Positions 54,001 through 64,000 of a stretch of DNA of 64,000 nucleotides are shown here, in pieces; position 1 is the stretch's first letter, and each line of letters opens with the position of its first letter. The translations under genes were made by a program, and so were the position numbers. Under the pieces are notes generated by a model, which had not been told where the DNA came from, ran no database searches, and worked only from the letters and a program-made list of their open reading frames with translations. This stretch comes from Ypsolopha sequella (taxonomy: Eukaryota; Arthropoda; Insecta; Lepidoptera; Ypsolophidae). The DNA lies in contig OW203988.1 of the NCBI GenBank assembly GCA_934047225.1, positions 5,118,229-5,182,228 of the forward strand, in the 5' to 3' direction.

Positions 54001-54599
54001 AAGCTTAGACAAAATAAATATAACAAATAATTTTAAAATAAAAGAATGTAGTGTAGGTAGGTGACATATATATGGGAACGATATTGTTGTTTAAAACTTT
54101 TCTGATTTTTTAACTCTCGGAAAGGTGGCGGTATATTATTCCAACATTTGGAAGATATTTTTCGGAAGATATTACGAAATTTTAATTTATGTAAGAACAA
54201 TGTAGTTTAGGTAAGAAAATGGAGCCAGCTTTACAGGTCGCGAATACAGAAGTTACGTTATATACAGTATTCAAAACTAGGTACGTAGAAAACTTCATTC
54301 CAAATTACAACCAAAATACGCGTCAAAATTATTTCGATTTGTTTCTATGCATGAAACTCGTCAATGTAATTTGCCGAAACGAAAAGATCAAAACGGTAAG
54401 AGGCCTTATTATATAAAAGCACAGATATTCAAAGTATAATGAATATCTGTAGCACATCTGTGGGTTAGAGTTAAAAAATAAAAATGTCAAAAATTATTTG
54501 TAAATGACTTAAAGAATTTATAAATCCGTAAATGCTTATTTTACCAACAAGAAACGTTTCAAAATTAAAAAGTTATAGACAGATACAGTAATTTCGATA

Positions 54600-54752
54600 A
54601 TGACAAAAGGTGGTAATTGTGGAACAGCTTCTGATAAAGCAGGAGAAAACCTTCATGAAAGGATTCGTGATATCAAATATTACAAAATAAATTGTCTCAA
54701 ATCATTTCTAGGAAAGTTGGAGAATAATTACAGCAATGTACTTTCCATCTAA
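54600..54752 (+). CDS. Small ORF upstream of the repeat-protein gene (uncertain)
   Basis: 50 codons: MTKGGNCGTASDKAGENLH ... LENNYSNVLSI. The minus arm keeps most residues (TKGGKCGAASNKAGENLHER) but has a deletion and no Met. It could be a 5' exon or upstream frame of the large gene, or simply duplicated noncoding DNA. Confidence 0.25.
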   Translation: MTKGGNCGTASDKAGENLHERIRDIKYYKINCLKSFLGKLENNYSNVLSI

Positions 54753-55291
54753 AAGTAGCTGTTATGATTGATAACGATATCTTTAGAACAATTTCTAGTG
54801 GTCATCAAAATATCACAAACTTTTTAAATACCTAGACCTCAACAAAATCCGAAGTGCATAATTTGTAGAAAATTTCAAGAACCGCTTGTTAACAAAAGAA
54901 CGAACGAAAAAAAAGTAAGTTTTATGATTATCCTATAAAACGTACTAGTCTCACCTGTGGTTTGCAAACCAAATCGATGAAAAGAAATAAATACAGCATC
55001 GGATCTGTGCTAAAGCAATGTTAAAGTACCGTTAAATTTAAACATAGTAAGGAACAAACGAAGCATCAGAATAAAACCTGTGAGGAAATGCCTGTCAAGA
55101 ATGTTACATGATAACAACTGTTACAATACGTTAAAGTGTATCTCTAAAAAGCAAGCATTTTTACGCAAAAATTTTACTAAAACATCAAAAACTGCGGTCC
55201 AATAAAATCCAATTTCAGCAATAGCATAAACATTAAAGATTATCAGAAAGTACACTGATATTCAAATTCAAAACAAGTTATAATATAAAAG

Positions 55292-58200
55292 ATGATGTCT
55301 AAGCAATTAGAAAAAAAATATTTTGAAATTAGAGGAGCTAATGAAATTAATCGAGAATTCCAATTAGCTAATTGTTATCTAAAGGGAAATCAGGTAAAAA
55401 AAAGTCCACGTGCTGAATATTTTTCTATTTTTAACATGCAAAGTAAAACACTTAAACCTATACTTAAAAAATCGTCTTGTCGACTTAATAGAAAAGACAA
55501 TCAATCTGCGTTATTACACCGAGTATACGGCAGTAATCCAGTTAAAAGTGACACTACAAATAAAACACAATCAACCAAAAAAAAAAAACAACCTAGTTTA
55601 CAGAAGAATAGCAAATCTCGATCAATGAAGCATAAAAGATTTAATAGTCGTCCAAGTGACTTGGTAAAACATCCCGCAGTACATGCAAGGCTAGATTTGA
55701 TGAAAGATAGACCGGGGTTACATGGAAACTTTATCGTTCGTCCAGATTTATCCAAAGGAACAAAGTACTTAGATGCTCGCCAAAGTGCCCTTCACTTTTT
55801 GAAAGCAGCGAGAAGAAAAAAAAAGGAAACGTCAGAAGAAAAGAAGGCTACCTCAAATTGGAAAAATAGTTCTTTTCATAAAATTAAAATTAAAGATAAA
55901 CCAAAAGACAAAGACACTTCGGAAAATTATTTTAATGAAAAAGCCATATATTCTACGATTGAACAAAAAAAGATGTTGGAGGAATACAAATCAAATGCAA
56001 AACAATATTATTCATGTTGTTCTCCTAAAAGACAGGCTGTCCAGGTAGAATCTAATTTTGGATTTGATGTTGGACTATTCAAAGATAGAAATATCTCACC
56101 TTCGTCAAACAAGTTGAAAGTTTGTGCACAAAAACAAGTAGCATTATCAAATAACAAAAAAAAACCATTGTCTATAAGAACCGGTCAAACCACTTACAGA
56201 ACCAAATTGAAAAATTTTAATGATTTTAGCAACAAAAAAGTAAAGAAACTTGAATCAATGGACGGTAAAAACAAACACAAAATAACTTTGAGGTCCCTTG
56301 TTGGTAGCACTAAAACAAGCAAATTAAATTATTATAAAAACAATATGATTATAAATGTAGGACTTACTGAAACAAATGTGTTAACGAAACATGACACAAA
56401 AAAACCATGTAAACCCAAAAATCCAAAACTGAAGAAGAAACCATGTAAACCCAAGAAGAAACCTGAAAGTGATGACGAGGTTTTGCAAGAAATATTAGAT
56501 GCTTTGTCTCCAGAAGAAGCCCCAGAAGAGGACGTCATTACAGAATCAGAATTAAAAGATATGACAAATGATGAACTTGCTACTCTGATTGATGAAAATC
56601 TTTTACCGGAAGAGATTACCCCAGTAGAATTGAAAACTATGCCAACAGAACGGCTCCAAAGCCTTGTAAAAAAGCAGAAGAAGGTAGTTGCAAAAAGGCC
56701 CACAAAAAAAATTAAATTTGGTGGGGAACTACCCGGGATGGGACTCATGCTTAATGAGGATAATGAAGTAGTACCTAGGCCCCTAGATCTATCAAAGTTT
56801 TTGCAGAAAAAATTCGATGCTAAGCCAAAACCAAGAGAAGTAAGTAGAAACTCTATAATAGGTAAGGGGACCCCAGATATGGGGCTCATACTCAATGAGA
56901 ACAACGAACTGGTCGCCAGGCCCCGTAAACAAAAAGAAAAAAGATATGATAAAACAAAAAGATTTAAAGGCATTAAAGAAACAGATATAAAAACTATGAC
57001 AAACGAAAAACTTGCTAGTCTGCTTGATACAAAACTTTTACCGAAAGGGATGACCAAATCAGATATACAAAATTTGTCAAGAGAACGGCTCCAAAGCATA
57101 GTAAAACAGCAGATGAAACAAACAAAGATGGATGAAATGAAAGGAAAATTTCCAAAAGGCATAGATGAATCAGATTTAAAAAATATGACAAAGGATCAGC
57201 TTGCAAGTCTGATAAATATAAATAATTTACCTAAAGGGATGAAAGAATCAGATTTAAAATATATGACAAGAGAACGGCTCCAAAGCCTTGCTAAAAAGCA
57301 GGTGAAGCTAGAAAAAATGGATAAAGTCAAAGGACAAATGCTAGCAAGCACAAATGAATCAGATTTAAAAGATATGACAAAAGAACAGCTTGCAAGTCTG
57401 ATAAATATAAATCGTTTACCTAAAGGGATGACAGAAATAGATTTAAAAAAAATGACACGAGAACAGCTCCAAAATATTGCAAAAAAGCAGGTGAAGCAAG
57501 CAAAAATGGATCAAGTCAAAGGACAAACGCTTATAAACATAAATGAATCAGATTTAAAAGATATGACAAAAGAACAGCTTGCAAGTCTGATAAATACAAA
57601 TAGTTTACCTAAAGGGATGACCGAAATAGATTTAAAAAAAATGACACGAGAACAGCTCCAAATCCTTGCAAAAAAGCAAGTGAAGCAAGCAAAAATGGAT
57701 CAAGGCAAAGAACAAATGCTAATAAGCATAAATATATCAGATTTAAAAGATATGACAAAGGAAGAGCTTGCAAGTATGATAAATATAAATCGTTTACCTA
57801 AAGGGATGACCGAAACAGATTTGAAAAATATGACAAGAGAACGGCTTCAAAGCCTTGCAAAAAAGCAAGTGAAGCAAGCAAAAATGGATCAAGTCAAAGG
57901 ACAAAATGTGTTAATAAACATTAATGATTCAGATTTAAAAGAAATGACAAAAGAAGAGCTTGCAAGTCTGATAAATATAAATCGTTTACCTAAAGGAATG
58001 ACTGAATCAGATTTAAAAAACATGACAAGAGAACGGCTCCAAAGCCTTGCAAAAAAGCAGGTGAAACAAGCAAAAATGGATCAAGTCAAAGGAAAAAATA
58101 TTTTAATAAGCATTAATGAATCAGATTTAAAAGACATGACAAAAGAAGAGCTTGCAAGTCTGATAAATATAAATCGTTTACCTAAAGGAATGACTGAATC

Positions 58201-61200
58201 AGATTTAAAAAACATGACAAGAGAACGGCTCCAAAGCCTTGCAAAACAGCAGGTGAAGCAAGCAAAAACTGATCAAGTCAAAGAACAAATGCTAATAACC
58301 ATAAATATATCAGATTTAAAAGATATGACAAAGGAAGAGCTTGCAAGTATGATAAATATAAATCGTTTACCTAAAGGTATGACCGAAGCAGATTTGAAAA
58401 ATATGACAAGAGAACGGCTCCAAAGCCTTGCAAAAAAGCAGGTGAAGCAAGCAAAAATGGATCAAGTCAAAGGAAAAAATATGTTAATAAGCATTAATGA
58501 ATCAGATTTAAAAGACATGACAAAAGAAGAGCTTGCAAGTCTGATAAATATAAATCGTTTACCTAAAGGAATGACTGAATCAGATTTAAAAAACATGACA
58601 AGAGAACGGCTCCAAAGCCTTGCAAAACAGCAGGTGAAGCAAGCAAAAACTGATCAAGTCAAAGAACAAATGTTAATAACCATAAACATATCAGATTTAA
58701 AAGATATGACAAAGGAAGAGCTTGCAAATATGATAAATATAAATCGTTTACCTAAAGGGATGACCGAAGCAGATTTGAAAAATATGACAAGAGAACGGCT
58801 CCAAAGCCTTGCAAAAAAACAGGTGAAGCAAGCAAAAATGGATCAAGTCAAAGGACAAAATATGTTAATAACCATTAATGAATCAGATTTAAAAGACATG
58901 ACAAAAGAACAGCTTGCAGATTTGATAAATATAAATCGTTTACCTAAAGGGATGGTCGAATCAGATTTGAAAAATATGACAAGAGAACAGCTCCAAAGCC
59001 TTGCAAAAAAGCAGGTGATGCAAGCAAAAATGGACGTAGTCAAAGGACAAATGCAAATAAGCATAAATGAATCAGATTTAAAAGATATGACAAAAGAACA
59101 GCTTGCAAATCTGATAAATATAAACCGTTTACCTAAAGGGATGACTGAATCAGATTTAAAAGATATGACAAGAGAACGGCTTGAAAGTCTTGCAAAAAAG
59201 CAGGTGAAGCAAGCAAAAATAGATCAAGTCAAAGGACAAATGCAAATAAGCATAAATGAATCAGATTTAAAAGATATGACAACGGAACAGCTTGCAAGTC
59301 TGATAAATATTAATCGTTTACCTAAAGGGATGACAGAATCAGATTTAAAAAATATGACAGGAGAACAACTCCAAAGCCTTGTCAAAAAGCAGATGATGCA
59401 AGTAAAAATGGATCAAGTCAAAGCACAAATGTTAATAGGCTTAAATGAATCAGATTTAAAAGATATGACTAAAGAAAAGCTTGCAAATCTGATAAATATA
59501 AATCTTTTACCAAAAGGGATGACCGAATCAGATTTAGAAAATATGACAAGAGAACGGCTTCAAAGCCTTGTTAAAAATCAGATGAAGCAAGCAAAGATAA
59601 ATAGAATTGAAGGACGATCTCCAATAGGCATAAATGAATCAGATTTAAAAAATATGACTAAGGAACAGCTTGAAAGTCTCATAAATAAAAATCTTTTACC
59701 GGAAGGAATAAGCGAAACAGATTTAAAAAATATGACGAGAGAACAGGTCCAAATCCTTGTAGAAAAGCAGCTAAAACAAATAAATATGGAAATAATCATG
59801 GGACAGTTGCCTATAGGCATAGATGAATCAGATTTAAGAGATATGACAACGGAACAGCTTGTAGGTATGATAAATAAAGATCTTTTACCGGAAGGTATGA
59901 CTGAATCAGATTTAACATATATGTCAAGAGAAGAGCTTCTGAGCCTTATTAAAATTCAGGTGAAACAAGGATTTTACGAAGAAGGAAGTTTATTGCCAAT
60001 TGGTATCGACGAATCAGATTTAAAAGATATGACAAAGGAACAGCTTGCAAGTCTATTCAATGAAAATCTTTTGCCGGAAGGGATGAGTGAATCAGATTTA
60101 ATGAGTATGACAAAAGAAGAGCTCCTAATTCTGTTGGAAAATCAGCTTCTGATAGTAAAGGAAAGAATGGAAAGAGAAAAAGGCGGCGGAATGGAACTAA
60201 TACGGCGATCTAAAGGTCTGTCACAAATAATTAGGGCAAAGTACAGATTATCTTTACTAAAGATTCGCTCGAAGAGAATGAAATTTGATATATCTGCAGC
60301 ACCAAAACCAAGAAAACCTAGTGGTCCTCCACCTGAACCACCACAAAGACCATCTATTTTAGATAGACTCAAAAACTTGCATCTTAGACCATGGGATATG
60401 GCAGGATTAAAGTTTAAAATAGAGCAGCCTGATGAGGTACTAAGAAATAAAGGTTTAAAAATACAAGACATAGTACATGCCACGAAAAAAATTGAAGGCT
60501 TAGTGCGTGCCGTAAAAAAAGCAAAAACAGCAAAAACTGTAAAAACTGTAAAAACTGAAAAAACTGTAAAAACTGTAAAAACTAAAGTAAAACATGTAAA
60601 AAAAAAAGGTGTTGTAACACGTATGGCTTTAAATGCTCCGAAATTTTTGGGTAATGCGAATACAGACCAACTTATTTATTATTCATCAAAAGATAATAGA
60701 AGGTCACAAACACAAAAAGAAATACCTAACGTGGAAAATGAACATTTACAGTATAATTCTTTAATCACTTTTCATCAACATGCTGTAAAAGTTGGGACTA
60801 ACGTTGATTTTAACGTTGAGTTCTTTAAACAAAAGAAATTACCACAACCAAAACCATCACAAAAACAAACAATGCAAGATGTAAAAGTGTCCGAAGTTTA
60901 TCTCGTACCTCCAAAGGAAATTGTCTTCCAATATCCCCAAAAGAATAATATATATAAACGAAAGTCAGTTAAAGTAGGGTCTAACGGTAAGATTCCATTA
61001 AACCAGGCTTCTTCTATAGCTTTTGGCACATCCAATGACGTTGCTGTTGCAACTGATGAGTTGTATAAAATGACAGCCGTAAATACGGACGTAAACAATA
61101 TAGAGAGCCATCTGGCAAATAATGAATCAAAAAAAGATGCAAGTATATCATTTCTTCAGAAATATTTAAGAACTCTCAAGGGATCAAAATTGTCAGACAC

Positions 61201-62875
61201 AGAAACTTGGCATAGCAATAACAGAAAAAACACCACCACAAAAAATAGTTTTGACATAAATGAAAATGAATATGAATACTCAGAAACTGCTGGTGGTTAC
61301 GACAATTTAAATAAAAAATCAGTTTCAAACAGTAATAAATACACCAAATCAAAAAACAGTTTGTATACGCATTCCTTATCGATGTTCCGTACGAAAGAAA
61401 TTAAATTACGTCAAGGCAAAACAGAATCAAAAATCACTGTTAGTAGCAACTCCGAAAAAAAATCACCAATTGCTGATAGACTAAAAAATCTGTACTTGAG
61501 ACTTACAAATTCAAGTGGGATAAATATAGGAATCGAAAAGTCTCATAAGTTGTTTAATTTACACAAGAGCTCAAAAGTACTAAACAAAATACCCATAACA
61601 AAAGAAGTGAAATCGAAAATAGGGAAGAAATTGGAAGTTAGTGTTATTGATGCAGTTCCAAATCATAGTTTTAATGTTCCTTCAGCTATTAATTATGATG
61701 CATCTGAAGAAATACCGGAAAAATATAAAAGTGAAGATAAAGCAAAAAATTTTCTTTCTAAATCTTTGAAATCTAGTCTACACGATGACTACCAAAACTC
61801 AAAAGAAAAACTCAACAACAAAAAAAATGTCACAGGTCAAAAGACACAAAGTATTTACTATATGCTTGATAATAAAATAAATGAATCGAAAAAGAATACA
61901 AAGTATTCTAAAATTCAACCCGGTCTAGTAATACAGACCACTGGTGAAAAAAAACCTGTTCCAATATGCGTTAAAAAGAAAACTTTAGAACTTATTGAAA
62001 AATGTTTTTGTACAGTTTTTGGAAAACAACGAATGAAAGGAATCAAATTTGAAAACCTTAACAAGTATCCTGTAAATAAACCATATCCAACTCAGTGTAC
62101 ACCCTGGTCTTGTGGCAAAAACTGTGATTCAGAAGAATGCTTTAGGAAAATATATCTACGCGAAGCAGAAGAATGTAAAATAAAAAAAGAAAAACTACAG
62201 AAAAGAATACGAACAAGGGCTTACAATATGTGTTCGTTAGGAATACAAACAACTCCTGTTCGAATCGGTCCAGATGCATTAGATCTCTATGAATGTGACC
62301 CAGGCTTTTGTGAAGAGGGTGAATGCTGTCCGTTTAAATGCGAAAGGCGCCTTATACTTCGTAGTCTAAGAAATAAAAGAAATAAAGGTGCTCAAGCAGT
62401 GTTTCCAAAAAAACCTCCACCACCGCTTACCATTTTACCACCAAAAAGATGTTATTGTACTTATGAACTCGAACAACTAAGAAGTAAACCAAAGAAAATA
62501 AAAACAGGTATTGTTCAACAAAAAGATGAGTTGACATTACTCGTTGTATGTAAAAAAGATCCAAAAGACTGCCAAAAACCCTTAATTTGTGATACGTACA
62601 TAGAAAAGTGCAAGAAATATACACCAAAACATAAAAAAAAATGCACTTATACACCTTTGAAATCACAAGTTACATGTAAGCAAGGAGTTTATATATCTAC
62701 TAAAGGAAATGTCAACGCAGGCGAGAAAAATAATCTGGTTTGTAGTTTTATTGATAAAAATATAGATAGTACATCCCCTGCAACCCAAGAGCCAAGAATC
62801 CGAGAAGTAACTGAAAAATTAGAATACTATTCAAATGTTCAGGAGAGCTTAGTAAAACCACCTATAGATAGCTAA
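55292..62875 (+). CDS. Giant repeat protein: basic N-terminus, 18 x 63-aa repeats, Cys-rich C-terminus
   Basis: One frame of 2527 residues; the first two codons are both ATG. Residues ~1-330 are Lys/Ser-rich. ~385-412 has PKKKPE-type Lys/Pro runs. A degenerate first repeat (~414-476) is followed by two PxMGLxLNE(D/N)NE motifs (~485-545). Seventeen tandem repeats (~560-1630) follow. Each has two half-units, ESDLKDMTKEELASLININ + LPKG and MTESDLKNMTRERLQSLAKK + QVKQAKMDQVKGQ. The pattern looks like paired short helices, loosely like helix-extended-helix (SAP/LEM-type) motifs, which is only an inference. A (K)TVKTVKT run lies near 1745, and ~2222-2490 holds over 30 Cys (CFCTVFG, CGKNCDSEEC, CEEGECCPFKC). 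No signal peptide or membrane helix. Family unknown to me; a structural or nucleic-acid-associated, perhaps germline, role is a guess. Long uninterrupted coding argues for function. Confidence 0.75.
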   Translation: MMSKQLEKKYFEIRGANEINREFQLANCYLKGNQVKKSPRAEYFSIFNMQSKTLKPILKKSSCRLNRKDNQSALLHRVYGSNPVKSDTTNKTQSTKKKKQPSLQKNSKSRSMKHKRFNSRPSDLVKHPAVHARLDLMKDRPGLHGNFIVRPDLSKGTKYLDARQSALHFLKAARRKKKETSEEKKATSNWKNSSFHKIKIKDKPKDKDTSENYFNEKAIYSTIEQKKMLEEYKSNAKQYYSCCSPKRQAVQVESNFGFDVGLFKDRNISPSSNKLKVCAQKQVALSNNKKKPLSIRTGQTTYRTKLKNFNDFSNKKVKKLESMDGKNKHKITLRSLVGSTKTSKLNYYKNNMIINVGLTETNVLTKHDTKKPCKPKNPKLKKKPCKPKKKPESDDEVLQEILDALSPEEAPEEDVITESELKDMTNDELATLIDENLLPEEITPVELKTMPTERLQSLVKKQKKVVAKRPTKKIKFGGELPGMGLMLNEDNEVVPRPLDLSKFLQKKFDAKPKPREVSRNSIIGKGTPDMGLILNENNELVARPRKQKEKRYDKTKRFKGIKETDIKTMTNEKLASLLDTKLLPKGMTKSDIQNLSRERLQSIVKQQMKQTKMDEMKGKFPKGIDESDLKNMTKDQLASLININNLPKGMKESDLKYMTRERLQSLAKKQVKLEKMDKVKGQMLASTNESDLKDMTKEQLASLININRLPKGMTEIDLKKMTREQLQNIAKKQVKQAKMDQVKGQTLININESDLKDMTKEQLASLINTNSLPKGMTEIDLKKMTREQLQILAKKQVKQAKMDQGKEQMLISINISDLKDMTKEELASMININRLPKGMTETDLKNMTRERLQSLAKKQVKQAKMDQVKGQNVLININDSDLKEMTKEELASLININRLPKGMTESDLKNMTRERLQSLAKKQVKQAKMDQVKGKNILISINESDLKDMTKEELASLININRLPKGMTESDLKNMTRERLQSLAKQQVKQAKTDQVKEQMLITINISDLKDMTKEELASMININRLPKGMTEADLKNMTRERLQSLAKKQVKQAKMDQVKGKNMLISINESDLKDMTKEELASLININRLPKGMTESDLKNMTRERLQSLAKQQVKQAKTDQVKEQMLITINISDLKDMTKEELANMININRLPKGMTEADLKNMTRERLQSLAKKQVKQAKMDQVKGQNMLITINESDLKDMTKEQLADLININRLPKGMVESDLKNMTREQLQSLAKKQVMQAKMDVVKGQMQISINESDLKDMTKEQLANLININRLPKGMTESDLKDMTRERLESLAKKQVKQAKIDQVKGQMQISINESDLKDMTTEQLASLININRLPKGMTESDLKNMTGEQLQSLVKKQMMQVKMDQVKAQMLIGLNESDLKDMTKEKLANLININLLPKGMTESDLENMTRERLQSLVKNQMKQAKINRIEGRSPIGINESDLKNMTKEQLESLINKNLLPEGISETDLKNMTREQVQILVEKQLKQINMEIIMGQLPIGIDESDLRDMTTEQLVGMINKDLLPEGMTESDLTYMSREELLSLIKIQVKQGFYEEGSLLPIGIDESDLKDMTKEQLASLFNENLLPEGMSESDLMSMTKEELLILLENQLLIVKERMEREKGGGMELIRRSKGLSQIIRAKYRLSLLKIRSKRMKFDISAAPKPRKPSGPPPEPPQRPSILDRLKNLHLRPWDMAGLKFKIEQPDEVLRNKGLKIQDIVHATKKIEGLVRAVKKAKTAKTVKTVKTEKTVKTVKTKVKHVKKKGVVTRMALNAPKFLGNANTDQLIYYSSKDNRRSQTQKEIPNVENEHLQYNSLITFHQHAVKVGTNVDFNVEFFKQKKLPQPKPSQKQTMQDVKVSEVYLVPPKEIVFQYPQKNNIYKRKSVKVGSNGKIPLNQASSIAFGTSNDVAVATDELYKMTAVNTDVNNIESHLANNESKKDASISFLQKYLRTLKGSKLSDTETWHSNNRKNTTTKNSFDINENEYEYSETAGGYDNLNKKSVSNSNKYTKSKNSLYTHSLSMFRTKEIKLRQGKTESKITVSSNSEKKSPIADRLKNLYLRLTNSSGINIGIEKSHKLFNLHKSSKVLNKIPITKEVKSKIGKKLEVSVIDAVPNHSFNVPSAINYDASEEIPEKYKSEDKAKNFLSKSLKSSLHDDYQNSKEKLNNKKNVTGQKTQSIYYMLDNKINESKKNTKYSKIQPGLVIQTTGEKKPVPICVKKKTLELIEKCFCTVFGKQRMKGIKFENLNKYPVNKPYPTQCTPWSCGKNCDSEECFRKIYLREAEECKIKKEKLQKRIRTRAYNMCSLGIQTTPVRIGPDALDLYECDPGFCEEGECCPFKCERRLILRSLRNKRNKGAQAVFPKKPPPPLTILPPKRCYCTYELEQLRSKPKKIKTGIVQQKDELTLLVVCKKDPKDCQKPLICDTYIEKCKKYTPKHKKKCTYTPLKSQVTCKQGVYISTKGNVNAGEKNNLVCSFIDKNIDSTSPATQEPRIREVTEKLEYYSNVQESLVKPPIDS
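56530..60150 (+). repeat. Coding tandem repeat array (189-192-bp units)
   Basis: 18 units of 63-64 codons; the first is separated from the rest by ~85 codons. Units 8-9 and 10-11 are nearly identical at a 381-bp offset (58,106 and 58,487). Units at the right end (15-18) are the most diverged and are the ones retained in the minus copy. Confidence 0.92.
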
Positions 62876-63545
62876 AATGTGCATCATATAACGTTTGTTA
62901 ACGATTTTTTAAAAACACCCTTTCAAAACTACAATTTGACAAATCTCCACAAACCAACAGCAGAGTTAAAAAAAACGTAGAAGAGAAAAAAAATGTTACG
63001 AAAACCGACAAAACTGCATTAGAAAAAACATAGATAACATTGGAGATGCAACAAAAAAGATGCACCATTCAAAGTTAAAGACGTACCCAATTCCTCCAAA
63101 TATGAATGATAAAGAAGATGAATGCTGAGAAATTCATTTCCCCAGATGATAAATAACAAGGCCAGGTGGGAAACTCTACGTTAAAACTTTGTGTTCTTGT
63201 TTATGTCCAAATCGACAACCACCACCAAATTCATGTGTTGTGAAAATTGCCGTTTAACATATTTTTGAAAGAATACAAAATAAATAAAAAAGCAAGGTTG
63301 GAAAAAGAAAAGCAAAAGGAAAACGCTGAACTGAAAGAAATTAATGAATTCGGAATCAAATCTTCCGTTGAAACCAACGACATTCTGTTGAAACGGACAA
63401 AGTAAAAATACAGTTTTTCCACCTTTATGCACTTTTTATAAACCGCACCCAGTTCCACTTAAATTACCATCAGTAAAAATAGGTACGGGACATGAAAGTA
63501 GCAATAGTGACAGGATAATAAATCGGTGGAGCTTAGTTGTAAATA
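62876..63545 (+). pseudogene. Apparently decayed coding sequence downstream of the large gene
   Basis: After the TAG, short frames still look coding. 63,190-63,230 gives TLCSCLCPNRQPPPNSC, and a shifted frame gives CENCRLTYF. 63,300-63,406 gives KQKENAELKEINEFGIKSS, ending in TAA. The last piece is also kept in the minus copy. The original protein may therefore have been longer, or these are 3' exons read in other frames. Confidence 0.4.
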
Positions 63546-64000
63546 CGATCCAATTTGTGATTAATGTAAAAAAGCATTACTGACAAAACCTTGCGTGAGT
63601 GGTTAGTGATGTTTGTAAGGTATTTATTACAAAACAAACGAAAGAAAAACTTCAAAAAAATCAACTTAAAAGAAATTTCTTTACCTGTGTTAGTAAAGTA
63701 AAGTAAAGTAGGGTCAGTGACAACTCGGCCCGAGTCAACTTGGCCCGAATATTAATACCAGATACTAGTGGTTTGTACCGTTGTTGGCATGAAAAGTTTC
63801 GGCCTCTTAAAGTAGTGAATATTTTTTTTTATTGGTAGAATTTATTTATTTAAATTCTTAGTTATTATTCATATAAGGATTTCAAAATAAACAAATATTT
63901 GAGCGTCATACATAAAATTGGTAATTTTTTATTAAGGGTTACATAAAAGTTTATTGATACAATAATAGAACAATCACAGTCTTAACCAATAATGGTTATC
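63546..64000. other. No gene seen
   Basis: AT-rich. A short GTAAA run at ~63,695-63,712 precedes CAACTCGGCCCGAGTCAAC, a small palindrome-like repeat scrap. Confidence 0.35.

Larger units (their letters stand above)
54150..63545 (+). repeat. Plus-strand arm of the large inverted duplication
   Basis: Counterpart of 20,200-26,215. Upstream similarity begins near TTTTTCGGAAGATATT (54,164) and continues through GGAGCCAGCTTTACAGG (54,218). Downstream it ends near GGTGGAGCTTAGTTGT (63,525). The arms are ~28 kb apart and in opposite orientation. Confidence 0.9.

Noticed and set aside
54219..54416. 65-codon frame MEPALQVANTEV... as a gene
   Set aside because: The matching part of the minus arm has a stop and no conserved Met; it is probably noncoding flank of the duplication.
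56332..62666. Minus-strand frames, the longest 276 codons, inside the giant gene
   Set aside because: Antisense shadows of the lysine-rich repeats.

Overview
This is a window of insect nuclear DNA, most likely from a moth or butterfly (Lepidoptera). It is AT-rich and intron-poor, and it is crowded with transposable elements of lepidopteran type. These include Helitron ends carrying the CCCGCGGCTTCGCCCGCG hairpin and a tRNA-headed SINE with an ATT tail. CR1/Jockey-like, R1/I-like, RTE and Penelope remnants, a mariner, several foldback MITEs and stretches of repeated TACCTACC are also present. There are no bacterial-type operons, rRNA genes or CRISPR arrays.

Layout. 0.4-6.9 kb: a CR1/Jockey-like LINE (ORF1 intact, ORF2 with two in-frame stops) and a small hairpin, flanked by a ~0.5 kb imperfect inverted repeat. 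7.7-9.1 kb: LINE fragments and a dispersed repeat. 9.5-11.3 kb: a minisatellite of 69-bp units. 12.4-14.5 kb: Helitron copies. 16.3-18.4 kb: two foldback MITEs, one nested in a non-autonomous hAT element that still has an 8-bp target duplication. 20.2-26.2 kb: a decayed minus-strand copy of a gene whose intact plus-strand copy lies at 54.2-63.5 kb. 26.9-29.3 kb: Helitron, RTE, MITE and Penelope pieces. 30.4-31.6 kb: a single-exon gene for a membrane protein I do not recognise. 32-35.6 kb: a 1-kb direct repeat and MITEs. 36.1-41.3 kb: a spliced, hAT-transposase-derived gene with a CpG-rich 5' end. 41.3-44 kb: a SINE, a truncated THAP exon, a hairpin and a mariner with one stop. 44.9-48.9 kb: a minus-strand LINE with an intact 1232-aa ORF2. 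49.2-54 kb: nested Helitron and LINE remnants.

The most unusual locus is the gene at 55,292-62,875. It has one uninterrupted frame of 2527 codons: a basic N-terminus, 18 repeats of 63-64 residues, and a cysteine-rich C-terminus. An inverted, partly deleted copy lies about 28 kb away. Each copy retains sequence the other has lost, so neither is a simple derivative of the other. Only three loci look like possible host genes: the repeat protein, the 404-aa membrane protein and the hAT-derived gene. Nearly everything else is mobile-element sequence.
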